A stretch of DNA of 64,000 nt from NCBI GenBank assembly GCA_040387195.1, contig JAZKEF010000017.1, positions 62,001-126,000 on the forward strand, in the 5' to 3' direction. Numbering within the stretch: position 1 is the stretch's first letter; every line of letters starts with the position of its first letter. The position numbers were made by a program, and so were the translations under genes. The notes under the pieces were generated by a model that was not told the origin of the DNA, ran no database searches, and saw nothing but the letters and a program-made list of their open reading frames with translations. This stretch comes from UKL13-3 sp040387195. GTDB taxonomy: Bacteria; Bacteroidota; Bacteroidia; UKL13-3. Of the stretch, positions 24,652-33,165 are shown in pieces.

Positions 24652-26448
24652 ATGTTTTCCGCACACTTAAAACGTATCATCGGCAGCCTGCCCGATAGTC
24701 CGGGTATCTACAAATACTTTGATGCCGATGGAGTGTTGATGTACATCGGCAAAGCAAAGAAACTGAAAAAGCGGGTGTCGTCATATTTCAATAAAACGCA
24801 TGATAACCGTAAAACGGCAGTAATGGTAGGCAAGATTGCCGATATACAATTTACGCTGGTCGATTCGGAAATTGATGCATTGTTACTGGAGAATTCACTC
24901 ATCAAAACATTCCAGCCAAGGTTTAACATCAGTTTGAAGGATGATAAAACCTATCCTTGGATTTGTATCAAACGCGAACGGTTTCCCCGTATCTTTTCAA
25001 CACGTCAGTATATCCGGGATGGTTCAGAATATTATGGTCCGTACGCTTCAGGGAGCATGATGCATACTGTACTGGATACTATCAGGGGGTTGTACCCTAC
25101 ACGGAATTGCAACCTTGTGTTGTCCGAATCCAATATCACCGAAGGGAAGTTTAAGGCTTGCCTCGAATTTCAGATTGGTAATTGTAAGGCTCCGTGTATC
25201 GCTTTGCAATCGGAGGAGGATTATAATGCGGCCATCAAACAAATTAAAAGTATCCTGAAGGGAAATGTGGGGATAGTGGAGCAGCAACTCAAACAACAAA
25301 TGATGCAGGCTGCTGCCGAACTTAAGTTTGAAGAAGCAGCCCTGCTTAAAAAGAAACTCGACCTGCTGGAAAACTACCAGAGTAAATCCACCATTGTAAC
25401 ATCTATACCGAATGATGTTGATGTGTTCAGTATTGTGAGTGACGATAAGTTCGCTTTTGTAAACTATTTAAAGGTATCAAATGGAATGGTTATTCAAACC
25501 CAAACCTTTGAACTGAAAAAAAAGCTGGAGGAAACTGCTGAAGAAATGCTGGAGTTTGCCATTGGCGAGGTGCGGGAGCAATACAAAAGTGTTTCGCGTG
25601 AGGTAATCATTCCATTCCCCCTCGAGCTTGAGGACGATCGGATTACATTTACTATACCCAAGACAGGCGATAAGAAAAAGTTGCTCGACCTTTCTCTAAA
25701 AAATGCCATTTATTACAAGAAGGAAAAATTGTCGCAATACGAAAAATTGAATCCGGAGTTGAAGGTCGACAGGGTATTAACCCAGATGAAAGAGGATTTA
25801 AGGTTAACCGAATTGCCTCGCCATATCGAGTGTTTTGATAATTCGAATATCCAGGGAGCATACCCGGTTTCCGCTATGGTAGTGTTTAAAGATGCCAAAC
25901 CCAGCAAAAAGGATTACCGCCATTTTAATGTGCAAACCGTAGTAGGCCCCGATGATTTTGCCACCATGCGGGAGGTTATTTACCGAAGGTACAAAAGGGT
26001 ACTCGAAGAAAACCAGCCGCTGCCCAACCTGATTATTGTTGATGGGGGCAAGGGCCAGTTAAGTTCGGCTGTTGAAAGCTTGCTGGAATTGGGTTTATAT
26101 GGTAAAATACCAATCCTGGGCATTGCCAAACGACTGGAGGAATTGTATTATCCGGATGATGAGTTGCCTTTATATATTGATAAAAAATCGGAGACCTTAA
26201 AAATCATTCAACAATTAAGGGATGAGGCGCATCGTTTTGGTATTACCCATCACCGTAATAGGAGGAGCAAAGGTGCCATGCGTTCAGAATTGGATGAGAT
26301 TAAAGGAATAGGAGAGGAAACCCAAAAAATGCTGCTTAAGGAACTGAAATCTGTAAAAAAGATAAAGGAAACAGATGTTAAGGTGCTCAAGGACATCATC
26401 GGAAACGCGAAAGGCCAGTTGGTTTGGAACTTTTTTCACCCCGAATAG
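24652..26448 (+). CDS. uvrC: excinuclease ABC subunit C
   Basis: 598-residue nucleotide excision repair nuclease. The N-terminal GIY-YIG domain starts LPDSPGIYKYFDADGVLMYIGKAKKLKKRV. The UVR motif that contacts UvrB is AAAELKFEEAALLKKKLDLL (about residues 220-240). The RNase H-like half has HIECFDNSNIQGAYPVSAMVVF and LIIVDGGKGQLSSA, and the helix-hairpin-helix pair ends the protein (LDEIKGIGEETQKMLL). Full length. uvrA of the same pathway is at 43589-46453. Confidence 0.97.
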   Translation: MFSAHLKRIIGSLPDSPGIYKYFDADGVLMYIGKAKKLKKRVSSYFNKTHDNRKTAVMVGKIADIQFTLVDSEIDALLLENSLIKTFQPRFNISLKDDKTYPWICIKRERFPRIFSTRQYIRDGSEYYGPYASGSMMHTVLDTIRGLYPTRNCNLVLSESNITEGKFKACLEFQIGNCKAPCIALQSEEDYNAAIKQIKSILKGNVGIVEQQLKQQMMQAAAELKFEEAALLKKKLDLLENYQSKSTIVTSIPNDVDVFSIVSDDKFAFVNYLKVSNGMVIQTQTFELKKKLEETAEEMLEFAIGEVREQYKSVSREVIIPFPLELEDDRITFTIPKTGDKKKLLDLSLKNAIYYKKEKLSQYEKLNPELKVDRVLTQMKEDLRLTELPRHIECFDNSNIQGAYPVSAMVVFKDAKPSKKDYRHFNVQTVVGPDDFATMREVIYRRYKRVLEENQPLPNLIIVDGGKGQLSSAVESLLELGLYGKIPILGIAKRLEELYYPDDELPLYIDKKSETLKIIQQLRDEAHRFGITHHRNRRSKGAMRSELDEIKGIGEETQKMLLKELKSVKKIKETDVKVLKDIIGNAKGQLVWNFFHPE

Positions 26449-26471
26449 GTGAGCATAAGCAACTCTTTTGT

Positions 26472-26479
26472 TATATTTG
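26472..26479 (+). promoter_or_regulatory. Bacteroidota -7 element of a T9SS cargo gene
   Basis: TATATTTG exactly matches TAnnTTTG and lies 33 bp before the ATG at 26513. Confidence 0.55.
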
Positions 26480-26512
26480 TCGTCTAGACAACAAACAATC
26501 AATTAACCAAAA

Positions 26513-27217
26513 ATGAAAAAACTATTACTTTCTATTTTTACACTTGTAAGTGTAGCAGCCTTCGCTCAAAAAGATCTTCAAGTAACCTTACGTAGCCCGC
26601 TTACCGGAGCTATCATTACTAAAAACACACCCGTAACCCTAACAGCAGAATTCAAAAATGTTGGAATGGATAGCATTAAAGTAGAAGATACACTCAGAGT
26701 GCAGTTTTTGATCAACAATACCCCAATGAACTTTACCATCAACGGAAGCCAGGTATCTGTGTTCAGATTATCACATCCAACGATTTATAAAGACAGTTCG
26801 GTTTTCTTTTCTATTCCAAATGTTGGGTTCAATCCTTCAGCTGTTGATAGCGCAGATCTTTGTGTAGTCTTCGATCTTAGCTATGGTGTTAGACAAGATT
26901 CAAACTTGGTTAACAATATCAGCTGCAGTACTGTCTTGTTTGCTTTCCCAACAGGTGTACAGGAAAATGCTGAATTAATTAAGTCAATCAACGCATATCC
27001 GAATCCAGCAAACACTTCATTCACTATTACGATGAAATCAACAGATGCAACTGTTGAAGTAATGGATATTACCGGTAAATTGGTAAATACTTACCCTGTA
27101 ACTATGGGCGAAGCTAAAATGGATGTAAGCAACTTCAGCAACGGAGTATACTTCTACCAAATCAAAACTTCGGCTAACGAAACTGTGAAATCAGGTAAAT
27201 TCACTGTAAGTCACTAA
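26513..27217 (+). CDS. T9SS-secreted protein with type A sorting domain
   Basis: 234 residues with signal peptide MKKLLLSIFTLVSVAAFAQ. The mature domain (about residues 20-140: LRSPLTGAIITKNTPVTLTAEFKNVGMDSI) looks like a CARDB/Ig-type beta-sandwich as found in adhesive surface proteins. The C-terminal sorting domain reads SINAYPNPANTSFTIT, VEVMDITGKLV, FSNGVYFYQIKT, KSGKFTVSH. Own promoter and terminator, so monocistronic. Function beyond secretion not known. Confidence 0.9.
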   Translation: MKKLLLSIFTLVSVAAFAQKDLQVTLRSPLTGAIITKNTPVTLTAEFKNVGMDSIKVEDTLRVQFLINNTPMNFTINGSQVSVFRLSHPTIYKDSSVFFSIPNVGFNPSAVDSADLCVVFDLSYGVRQDSNLVNNISCSTVLFAFPTGVQENAELIKSINAYPNPANTSFTITMKSTDATVEVMDITGKLVNTYPVTMGEAKMDVSNFSNGVYFYQIKTSANETVKSGKFTVSH

Positions 27218-27234
27218 GATTTATAATCATATTT

Positions 27235-27269
27235 AAAAGGCTGAAATCCATTGTGATTTCAGCCTTTTT
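27235..27269 (+). terminator. intrinsic terminator of the T9SS cargo gene
   Basis: Perfect 14-bp arms AAAAGGCTGAAATC and GATTTCAGCCTTTT with a 6-base loop, continuing into T. Confidence 0.9.
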
Positions 27270-27324
27270 GTTGAATAGGGGTAAAGATTTTGCTGAAAAA
27301 AGTTTTCCAAATGGAAAGTATGTT

Positions 27325-27332
27325 TATATTTG
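27325..27332 (+). promoter_or_regulatory. -7 element of the tRNA-Arg gene
   Basis: TATATTTG exact match, ending 16 bp before the first base of the tRNA. Confidence 0.6.
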
Positions 27333-27348
27333 CACCCCACAAATCAAT

Positions 27349-27422
27349 GGTTTTGTAGCTCAATTGGATAGAGCATCTCACTACGGATGAGAAGGTTTGG
27401 GGTTCGAATCCCTACAAGACCA
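27349..27422 (+). tRNA. tRNA-Arg (anticodon ACG)
   Basis: Cloverleaf fits fully: acceptor GGTTTTG/CAAGACC with one G-U pair and discriminator A; T8-A9; D arm GCTC/GAGC; anticodon stem TCTCA/TGAGA with loop CTACGGA, anticodon ACG; T arm TGGGG/CCCTA with TTCGAAT. CCA is not encoded. Own promoter upstream and terminator downstream. Confidence 0.97.
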
Positions 27423-27424
27423 CG

Positions 27425-27457
27425 AAAGCGTTTCAGGCAACTGAAGCGCTTTTTTTA
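27425..27457 (+). terminator. intrinsic terminator after tRNA-Arg
   Basis: GCGTTTCAG-GCAA-CTGAAGCGC hairpin (one G-U pair) followed by seven T, directly after the tRNA 3' end. Confidence 0.9.
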
Positions 27458-27517
27458 TGCCTTCATTTTTTGACCTGTGTCAATGCTTTAACCGATCTGT
27501 TCGGGCAATTTTGTGCG

Positions 27518-28177
27518 ATGGTTAGAGAACAACAACAAACATTATCCCTTTTTGGTGACGATTATACACAACGGGTTGAAAACGCACTCAGCCAGCTCAA
27601 ACAAGGCAAAGGCATTCTATTGGTGGATGATGAAAACAGGGAGAACGAAGGCGACCTGATCTTTTCGGCTGAACATATTACCGAAGCTCAAATGGCCCTG
27701 ATGATTCGTGAATGCAGCGGAATTGTATGTTTGTGCATCACAACCGAACAGGCTGACCAACTCGCGTTGCAACCCATGGTAGTTGATAATACCAGCCGAT
27801 TTAAAACAGCCTTTACGGTTTCCATTGAAGCCCGTGAGGGTGTCACCACAGGAGTATCGGCAGCCGACAGGGTTCAAACCATCAGAACGGCTTGCGCACC
27901 CGAGGCCCAGCCGGACGATCTGGCAAGGCCGGGGCATGTGTTTCCTTTGCTGGCAGCACCCAACGGAGTACTTGCCAGAGCCGGACATACAGAAGGAAGC
28001 GTTGATTTGATGCGTTTGGCGGGGTTGGCACCACAGGCTGTATTGTGTGAGTTAACCAACGAAGATGGAACCATGGCCCGCTTACCGCAAATTATAACGT
28101 TTGCACAAAAGCATGCACTTAGTGTGCTATCGGTGGAGGATATTATTCAATACCGTACTTTCGTAACCGACTACTGA
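27518..28177 (+). CDS. ribB: 3,4-dihydroxy-2-butanone 4-phosphate synthase
   Basis: Makes DHBP and formate from ribulose 5-phosphate for riboflavin synthesis. Using the ATG at 27518 (MVREQQQ) gives 219 residues, the stand-alone RibB length; no GTP cyclohydrolase II domain follows. Motifs: LLVDDENRENEGDLIF (acidic loop and Mg site), T-S-R-F in the substrate loop, GVTTGVSAADR, RPGHVFPL, RAGHTEGSVDLMRLAG with the catalytic His and Glu. No FMN riboswitch is seen in the 60 bp upstream. The next gene begins two bases after the stop, so they form an operon. Confidence 0.95.
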   Translation: MVREQQQTLSLFGDDYTQRVENALSQLKQGKGILLVDDENRENEGDLIFSAEHITEAQMALMIRECSGIVCLCITTEQADQLALQPMVVDNTSRFKTAFTVSIEAREGVTTGVSAADRVQTIRTACAPEAQPDDLARPGHVFPLLAAPNGVLARAGHTEGSVDLMRLAGLAPQAVLCELTNEDGTMARLPQIITFAQKHALSVLSVEDIIQYRTFVTDY

Positions 28178-28178
28178 T

Positions 28179-28760
28179 ATGCATTCCCAACTCGCCTCAT
28201 ACATCAAACAGGAAATTCCGGTATCCGAACAGGAGCTTGACATGATACTTGGTTATTTTGTACCGGTATCGGTGCACAAGAATGAAATACTGTTAAACGA
28301 AGGAGACGTAAACAGCAAGATTATTTTTGTATGTAAAGGCTGTTTACGTATTTATTTTAACCAGGAAGACGGCCAGGAAGCCACACGTTACCTTGCTTTC
28401 GAAAACCAGTTTGCAACCGCTTTGGTGAGTTTTATTTCGCGCCAACCTTCATTTGAGTTTATTCAGGCTTTGGAGCCTTCTGATTTGTTATGCATTACCT
28501 ACGATAATTTTATGCGCCTGCTGGAAATGATTCCAACCTGGGAAAGGTTTTACCGCCAATACCTGGAGAAGGCGTATGTGACCAATACCAACCGTTTAAT
28601 GAGTTTTACAACAATGGATGCAAGCACCCGCTACGAAGAGTTATTGCTTCAAAATGCACAGGTTGTGGAGCGCTTACCAAACCGGCTGGTGGCATCATAC
28701 CTTAATATTTCCCAGGAAACGCTAAGCCGCATCAAAGGTAAAAAACAAAAAAGCAGCTGA
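28179..28760 (+). CDS. Crp/Fnr family transcriptional regulator
   Basis: 193 residues. The N-terminal cNMP-binding beta-roll runs from about 20 to 115 (VSVHKNEILLNEGDVNSKIIFVCKGCLRIYF) but lacks the arginine-centred cyclic-nucleotide pocket of true CRP. The C-terminal HTH ends LPNRLVASYLNISQETLSRIKG, a typical Bacteroidota recognition helix. No Fnr-type cysteines. Directly downstream of ribB. Its stop codon lies inside the terminator palindrome. Confidence 0.92.
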   Translation: MHSQLASYIKQEIPVSEQELDMILGYFVPVSVHKNEILLNEGDVNSKIIFVCKGCLRIYFNQEDGQEATRYLAFENQFATALVSFISRQPSFEFIQALEPSDLLCITYDNFMRLLEMIPTWERFYRQYLEKAYVTNTNRLMSFTTMDASTRYEELLLQNAQVVERLPNRLVASYLNISQETLSRIKGKKQKSS

Positions 28761-28776
28761 TTAATCAGCTGCTTTT
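28749..28776. terminator. bidirectional terminator between Crp-like and ferredoxin genes
   Basis: A perfect 28-bp palindrome, half-site AAAAGCAGCTGATT, T-rich on both sides. It serves the rightward Crp-like gene and the leftward ferredoxin gene. Confidence 0.85.
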
Positions 28777-28830
28777 ACTATTGGTATCAAATGCCTCACT
28801 CCGCAATCGACATTCCGCACTCCGCAATTC

Positions 28831-29175
28831 TTACAAGTGCATTCTTTCTTTTTTGCTTTGCAATACATCCTGCGATTCCACATGGTCCGGATCAGGTACG
28901 CAGCAATCTACAGGACAAACCGCAGCACATTGAGGTTCTTCGTGGAAACCAACACACTCTGTACATTTATTGGTAACGATATAATACGTATCCTCCGATT
29001 TAGGAGCAAAACGTTTGGTTACATCAACAGCTTCGCCATCCACTGTAACGGTACCGCTGAGGTTATTGCCATCAGCCCAGGCCCATTCCGCACCGCTTTC
29101 ATAAATTGCATTATTCGGACATTCAGGTTCGCATGCACCGCAGTTGATGCATTCGTCAGTGATCATTATTGCCAT
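28831..29175 (-). CDS. 4Fe-4S dicluster ferredoxin
   Basis: 114 residues. Two cluster sites: CINCGACEPECP near the N-terminus and CTECVGFHEEPQCAAVCPVDCC in the second half, the long-insert type of YfhL/Alvin ferredoxins. A roughly 35-residue insert lies between them. Small soluble electron carrier. Divergent from the LuxC-like reductase with 87 bp between starts. Confidence 0.94.
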   Translation of the reverse strand: MAIMITDECINCGACEPECPNNAIYESGAEWAWADGNNLSGTVTVDGEAVDVTKRFAPKSEDTYYIVTNKCTECVGFHEEPQCAAVCPVDCCVPDPDHVESQDVLQSKKERMHL

Positions 29176-29262
29176 ATCTGTATAATTATTATGTTATTGT
29201 TTAATGATTACAAAATAAGTTTTGTTGATTTGTAACTCAAAGTATAATCATTCTAAATTAAA

Positions 29263-30282
29263 ATGAATTTTCAACAACGTATAGATGCTTTTGTAAAGTT
29301 AGGACAGTTTTTTGAACAATCAATCACCGTAGCCGATCATCCTGTATTTTATAAGGCATACACTCAAAATCCATGGTTTACCATTCATCATATCAAACAA
29401 TCGGTGCAGGCATGGGCCGATAATTTGCGCAGTTCCAAACTGAATGAATGGCTTGAAACATACACCATCCCTGAGCCCAGGCCTAAAACCATTGCCATCA
29501 TCATGGCAGGAAATATACCATTGGTAGGCTTTCATGATTTGTTGTGTGTATTGGTAACAGGAAATAAAGCGCTGGTTAAGGTATCGGTAGATGATAGCAC
29601 ACTGATGAAATGGGTAATAACAGAACTCATTCAAATTGAACCAGGTTTCAGTTCACTCATAGAGATCTCTGAAAATAGGTTGCCTCAAGGCTTTGATGCA
29701 GTTATTGCTACAGGCAGCAATAACAGCAACCGCTATTTTGAATATTATTTCAGGGAGAAACATTCCTTATTGAGAGGAAACAGGAACAGTGTGGCAGTAT
29801 TGACCGGCAATGAAACTCCTGAAGACATTCACAAACTGGGAGGAGATATCTTCACCTATTTCGGTTTAGGCTGTCGTAATGTGTCCAAAATATATGTTCC
29901 GAAGGATTATGATATCACCCAATTTCTGGATGGCATTGAATCCCACAATGATGTAATCAACCACCACAAATACGCCAATAACTATACGTACCATAAGGCC
30001 ATTTTGCTCATGAACCTGACTCCGCACCTCGACAATAATTTTTTATTGCTCAAAGAGGATGAACGGATTGCTTCACCACTGGGCATGCTGTATTATGAAC
30101 GGTATGATTCCATCGAAACATTGATGGAAACATTCAAACAAAAACAGTCGGAGATTCAGTGTATTGTAAGTAAGTCTGTTTTCCCGGGTGCTATTCCTTT
30201 GGGTAAAGCCCAACAACCGGAATTAAAGGACTATGCGGATGGGGTAGACACTCTTGCTTTTTTGCTGGAGTTAGCAGGATAA
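29263..30282 (+). CDS. acyl-CoA reductase, LuxC-like
   Basis: 339 residues of the aldehyde-dehydrogenase superfamily, LuxC branch, reducing an acyl-CoA or acyl-enzyme to an aldehyde with NADPH. Recognisable parts: IAIIMAGNIPLVGFHDLLCVLVTGNKALVKVS (nucleotide-binding region), AVIATGSNNSNRYFEYYF, and the catalytic cysteine in YFGLGCRNVSKIYVP. There is no luxD, luxE or luciferase nearby. In Bacteroidota such genes are common outside bioluminescence; the physiological substrate is unknown. Confidence 0.88.
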   Translation: MNFQQRIDAFVKLGQFFEQSITVADHPVFYKAYTQNPWFTIHHIKQSVQAWADNLRSSKLNEWLETYTIPEPRPKTIAIIMAGNIPLVGFHDLLCVLVTGNKALVKVSVDDSTLMKWVITELIQIEPGFSSLIEISENRLPQGFDAVIATGSNNSNRYFEYYFREKHSLLRGNRNSVAVLTGNETPEDIHKLGGDIFTYFGLGCRNVSKIYVPKDYDITQFLDGIESHNDVINHHKYANNYTYHKAILLMNLTPHLDNNFLLLKEDERIASPLGMLYYERYDSIETLMETFKQKQSEIQCIVSKSVFPGAIPLGKAQQPELKDYADGVDTLAFLLELAG

Positions 30283-30338
30283 AAGCAAGATTCGCTCACT
30301 TTTATTCTACGTTTAGTGTCTTACATTTTGCAGTTTTC

Positions 30339-31289
30339 TTAAAGCTCCTTATGGGTAAAGATGTTTTGTACCAGTCCCGAAATTACCTGTTGCATGGGTT
30401 TCCGTGTATCCAGATCCGGGTTGATCTCTGTAATTTCCAATCCGATCAGTTTATCCTGTTTGCCAAAAGTAGTGAGCAGGTATTCGGCTTGTTCAAGGGT
30501 TAATCCGTCTTCTACGGGTGTTCCGGTGCCAACGGAATATTGGGTGTCCAAACTATCCACATCAAATGAAATATAAATATACTGGCAGTTGCGCAGATGT
30601 TCTAATGTTTGGTTGGCTACAATCTCAATACCCAGGGTTTTAATATCAGTTGGCCTGAAACATTTAATGCCTTCTTTGGTAATGATCTTTTCTTCTTCAT
30701 CCTCCGTGCTTCGCAGGGCAATAAAAACCAGATCACGACCCTGAATTTTAGGGGTGATACGTTTACGGCCCAGTTTTTTCAATACTTCCCATAGATCACG
30801 GGTCATTTGTTTTGGGTCGTTTTTGCCCATTTCACGGTGATCGTCACCCATCAGGGCTGCAATGGGCATCCCATGGATATTACCCGAGGGTGTGGTATAC
30901 GGACTGTGCAAATCGGCATGAGCGTCAATCCAGATCACACCTATACGTGCGTTGGCGTGGTAATCCTTAATGCCTGAAATAAGGGCGTTGGCACTGCTGT
31001 GATCACCCGAGATGATAAAGGGTAATTTATTCAACTTCAGGATGTCCTGAATATTTTCTACAATCTTTTCCTGAAAATTACGGATGTTTTCGATGTTCTT
31101 GCCGTGTGGCGTTTCCTCGCTGGGGGCCGTTTCATGCGGAGCCAGGCGGGTATAGTTAAATACATCAAACGCATTAAAATCTGCTGTTTGTAATTCTTGT
31201 AACAACGCCTGAGGTCCCTTTGCAGCACCTTTTTTTCCGGCACCAAAATCACTTTCTACGGTTATTACTTTAAATCGTTCTGCACGCAT
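30339..31289 (-). CDS. arginase/agmatinase-family ureohydrolase
   Basis: 316 residues. Binuclear Mn motifs are complete: ISGDHSSAN, WIDAHADLHSP and SFDVDSLD; GxGTPVEDGLT and EITEINPDLD complete the site. The most likely reaction is arginine to ornithine and urea, given the adjacent divergent citrulline hydrolase gene, but formiminoglutamase or agmatinase activity cannot be excluded from sequence. The starts of the two genes are 121 bp apart. Confidence 0.92.
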   Translation of the reverse strand: MRAERFKVITVESDFGAGKKGAAKGPQALLQELQTADFNAFDVFNYTRLAPHETAPSEETPHGKNIENIRNFQEKIVENIQDILKLNKLPFIISGDHSSANALISGIKDYHANARIGVIWIDAHADLHSPYTTPSGNIHGMPIAALMGDDHREMGKNDPKQMTRDLWEVLKKLGRKRITPKIQGRDLVFIALRSTEDEEEKIITKEGIKCFRPTDIKTLGIEIVANQTLEHLRNCQYIYISFDVDSLDTQYSVGTGTPVEDGLTLEQAEYLLTTFGKQDKLIGLEITEINPDLDTRKPMQQVISGLVQNIFTHKEL

Positions 31290-31409
31290 ATATTAATTGA
31301 GTAGTCGGCTGCAAATCTAAACAAAAACGTCAAATCCGACCCATTTGGAGGCTTGAGGCTTGGCTTTCAGTAAATTTAAGTGCTTATTCGCATAGGAAAA
31401 AAGACCATT

Positions 31410-32339
31410 ATGCCACAAAATACACACCACATTATGATGATTCGCCCGGTTCGTTTTACGTTTAACGAACAAACGGCCGAAAGCAACTCGTTTCAACAAG
31501 CTGCTGCTAAATCGGATGATACGCAAACTAAAGCACTGCAGGAGTTTGACGGGTTTGTGGATGTACTTAGAAAAAATGGGATACAGGTATGGGTAGTGGA
31601 GGATACTGAAGATCCACACACTCCCGATTCTATTTTTCCCAATAACTGGATTTCGATGCATGATGACAGTCGTATAGCCTTGTACCCCATGCAGGCCGAA
31701 AACAGAAGGCTGGAGCGCAGGTCCGATATTGCACACCACCTGGCCGAAACATTTACCATGCTGGATATTGTTGATTACACGGCTTCCGAAAAGGAAGAAA
31801 TGTTTTTGGAAGGAACAGGAAGCATGGTGCTCGACCGGGAGAAGAAAATATGTTATGCCTGCTTATCACCCCGCACGCATCCCGCTTTGCTCGAGCGCTT
31901 TTGCAATGATTTTGGGTACAAGCTGATCACCTTTACCGCAACTGATAAACAGGGTAAACTGATTTACCATACCAATGTATTGATGTGTGTGGGAAAACAG
32001 TTTATGGTTGTTTGTTTTGATGCTATTCCTAATGAAATGGAACGTAGGATCATCCGAAGCTCTACTACCAAAACGATCATCGAAATATCGTTCGAACAAC
32101 TGGAGCACTTTGCCGGAAACATGCTAGAGGTGGTCAATGAAAATGGTCAGCAGATATTAGTGATGAGCGAACAAGCTTATAAAAGTCTAACCGTTTCGCA
32201 AATTGCCCAGCTGGAGTTTTTTGTAAAGATTGTGATGGCTCCGTTGTATACCATCGAAGCCAATGGTGGCGGCAGTGCCCGTTGTATGATGGCCGAAATC
32301 TTTTTACCTATAAAAAAAGAAAACAGCATGCCAATGTGA
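31410..32339 (+). CDS. ctlX: citrulline utilization hydrolase, CtlX type
   Basis: 309 residues from the ATG at 31410 (MPQNTHHIMMIRP); the frame is open 30 bp further up. Member of the guanidino-group modifying (arginine deiminase) superfamily: IFPNNWIS, EGTGSMVLD, YHTNVLMCVG with the catalytic His, and NGGGSARCMMAE with the nucleophilic Cys. CtlX proteins hydrolyse citrulline to ornithine. The divergent arginase gives the same product from arginine, so both probably feed ornithine into nitrogen metabolism. Confidence 0.9.
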   Translation: MPQNTHHIMMIRPVRFTFNEQTAESNSFQQAAAKSDDTQTKALQEFDGFVDVLRKNGIQVWVVEDTEDPHTPDSIFPNNWISMHDDSRIALYPMQAENRRLERRSDIAHHLAETFTMLDIVDYTASEKEEMFLEGTGSMVLDREKKICYACLSPRTHPALLERFCNDFGYKLITFTATDKQGKLIYHTNVLMCVGKQFMVVCFDAIPNEMERRIIRSSTTKTIIEISFEQLEHFAGNMLEVVNENGQQILVMSEQAYKSLTVSQIAQLEFFVKIVMAPLYTIEANGGGSARCMMAEIFLPIKKENSMPM

Positions 32340-32411
32340 TTTCAGATGCGATGATGTCTAAATGTGTTGAACGATTCCAATTGCCAACAGCTAACAGCAA
32401 ATAGCCAACCG

Positions 32412-32879
32412 CTATTCTACGCTTCTTGCCATATCACGTTTTACATCGCGTTCTTTTATGCTCTCCCGTTTATCGTAGCTTTTTTTACCTTGACCAATGG
32501 CAATTTCAATTTTAGCATAACCGGTATCGGAGATGAAAATCTTGAGTGGAACAATGGTCAATCCTTTTTCGGAAGCTTTGCTTTTGAGTTTTCGCAGTTC
32601 TCCTTTTTTGAGCAGCAACTTACGCACACGCATGGTGTCGTGGTTGTAATGTGAAGCTTGTTTAAAGGTGCCGATATTCATATTGCGCACAAATAATTCT
32701 TCGGTACCATCTTTTTTATGCGCCTTGAAAAAACAAAAAGCATCGCTTAAGTTTACATTGCCCTCGCGGATGGATTTTATTTCACTGCCCATCAATTGCA
32801 TTCCTGCAGTGTATTTGGCCAGCAAAATATACTCGAACGAGGCACGTTTGTTAACGATGTGGATGTTTTGTTTGCTCAT
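32412..32879 (-). CDS. smpB: SsrA-binding protein
   Basis: 155 residues from the ATG at 32879 (MSKQNIHIVNKRASFEY). Partner of tmRNA in rescue of stalled ribosomes. Landmarks: GMQLMGSEIKSIREGNVNLSDAF, the basic RKLLLKKGELRKL, GYAKIEIAIGQGKKSYDKRESIKERD. tmRNA itself is not in the window. A TATTTTG-type -7 element precedes the gene. Confidence 0.96.
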   Translation of the reverse strand: MSKQNIHIVNKRASFEYILLAKYTAGMQLMGSEIKSIREGNVNLSDAFCFFKAHKKDGTEELFVRNMNIGTFKQASHYNHDTMRVRKLLLKKGELRKLKSKASEKGLTIVPLKIFISDTGYAKIEIAIGQGKKSYDKRESIKERDVKRDMARSVE

Positions 32880-32916
32880 GAATTTGGTGCGCAAAATACA
32901 ACAAACGCGGGGGATA

Positions 32917-33111
32917 GCCACAGATTATCACAGAAATTTTATGACGAAGTCGTCAGTTAGTAAATGCCACGGATTACATAGATTAATATAAAGAAAGCTT
33001 CTAACGCATTATTTTTATTAAAGAGTATTGATAATGGTATCTATAATTTATAGGATGCTTTGCGTCAATTTCAGCGAATGCTTAGTAATAAAATCTATGC
33101 TAATCTGTGGC
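32917..33111. repeat. inverted arms of the CCACAGATT-type repeat, locus 4
   Basis: Three related pieces: GCCACAGATTATCACAGA (32917-32934), GCCACGGATTACATAGATTA (32966-32985) and the opposite arm AAATCTATGCTAATCTGTGG (33091-33110). They fill the smpB-ltaE intergenic region. Confidence 0.65.
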
Positions 33112-33165
33112 AAATCTCATAAGATAAAAAGAACAAAGAATTGTATTATTGATGTTTAATGAAAA

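Noticed and set aside
27423..27517. FMN riboswitch before ribB
   Set aside because: The spacer holds the tRNA terminator and about 60 bp without the conserved RFN boxes.
29263..30282. Bioluminescence operon (luxC)
   Set aside because: No luxAB, luxD or luxE nearby; the luciferase-like gene at 7057-8061 is distant, of a non-luminescent LLM branch, and broken.
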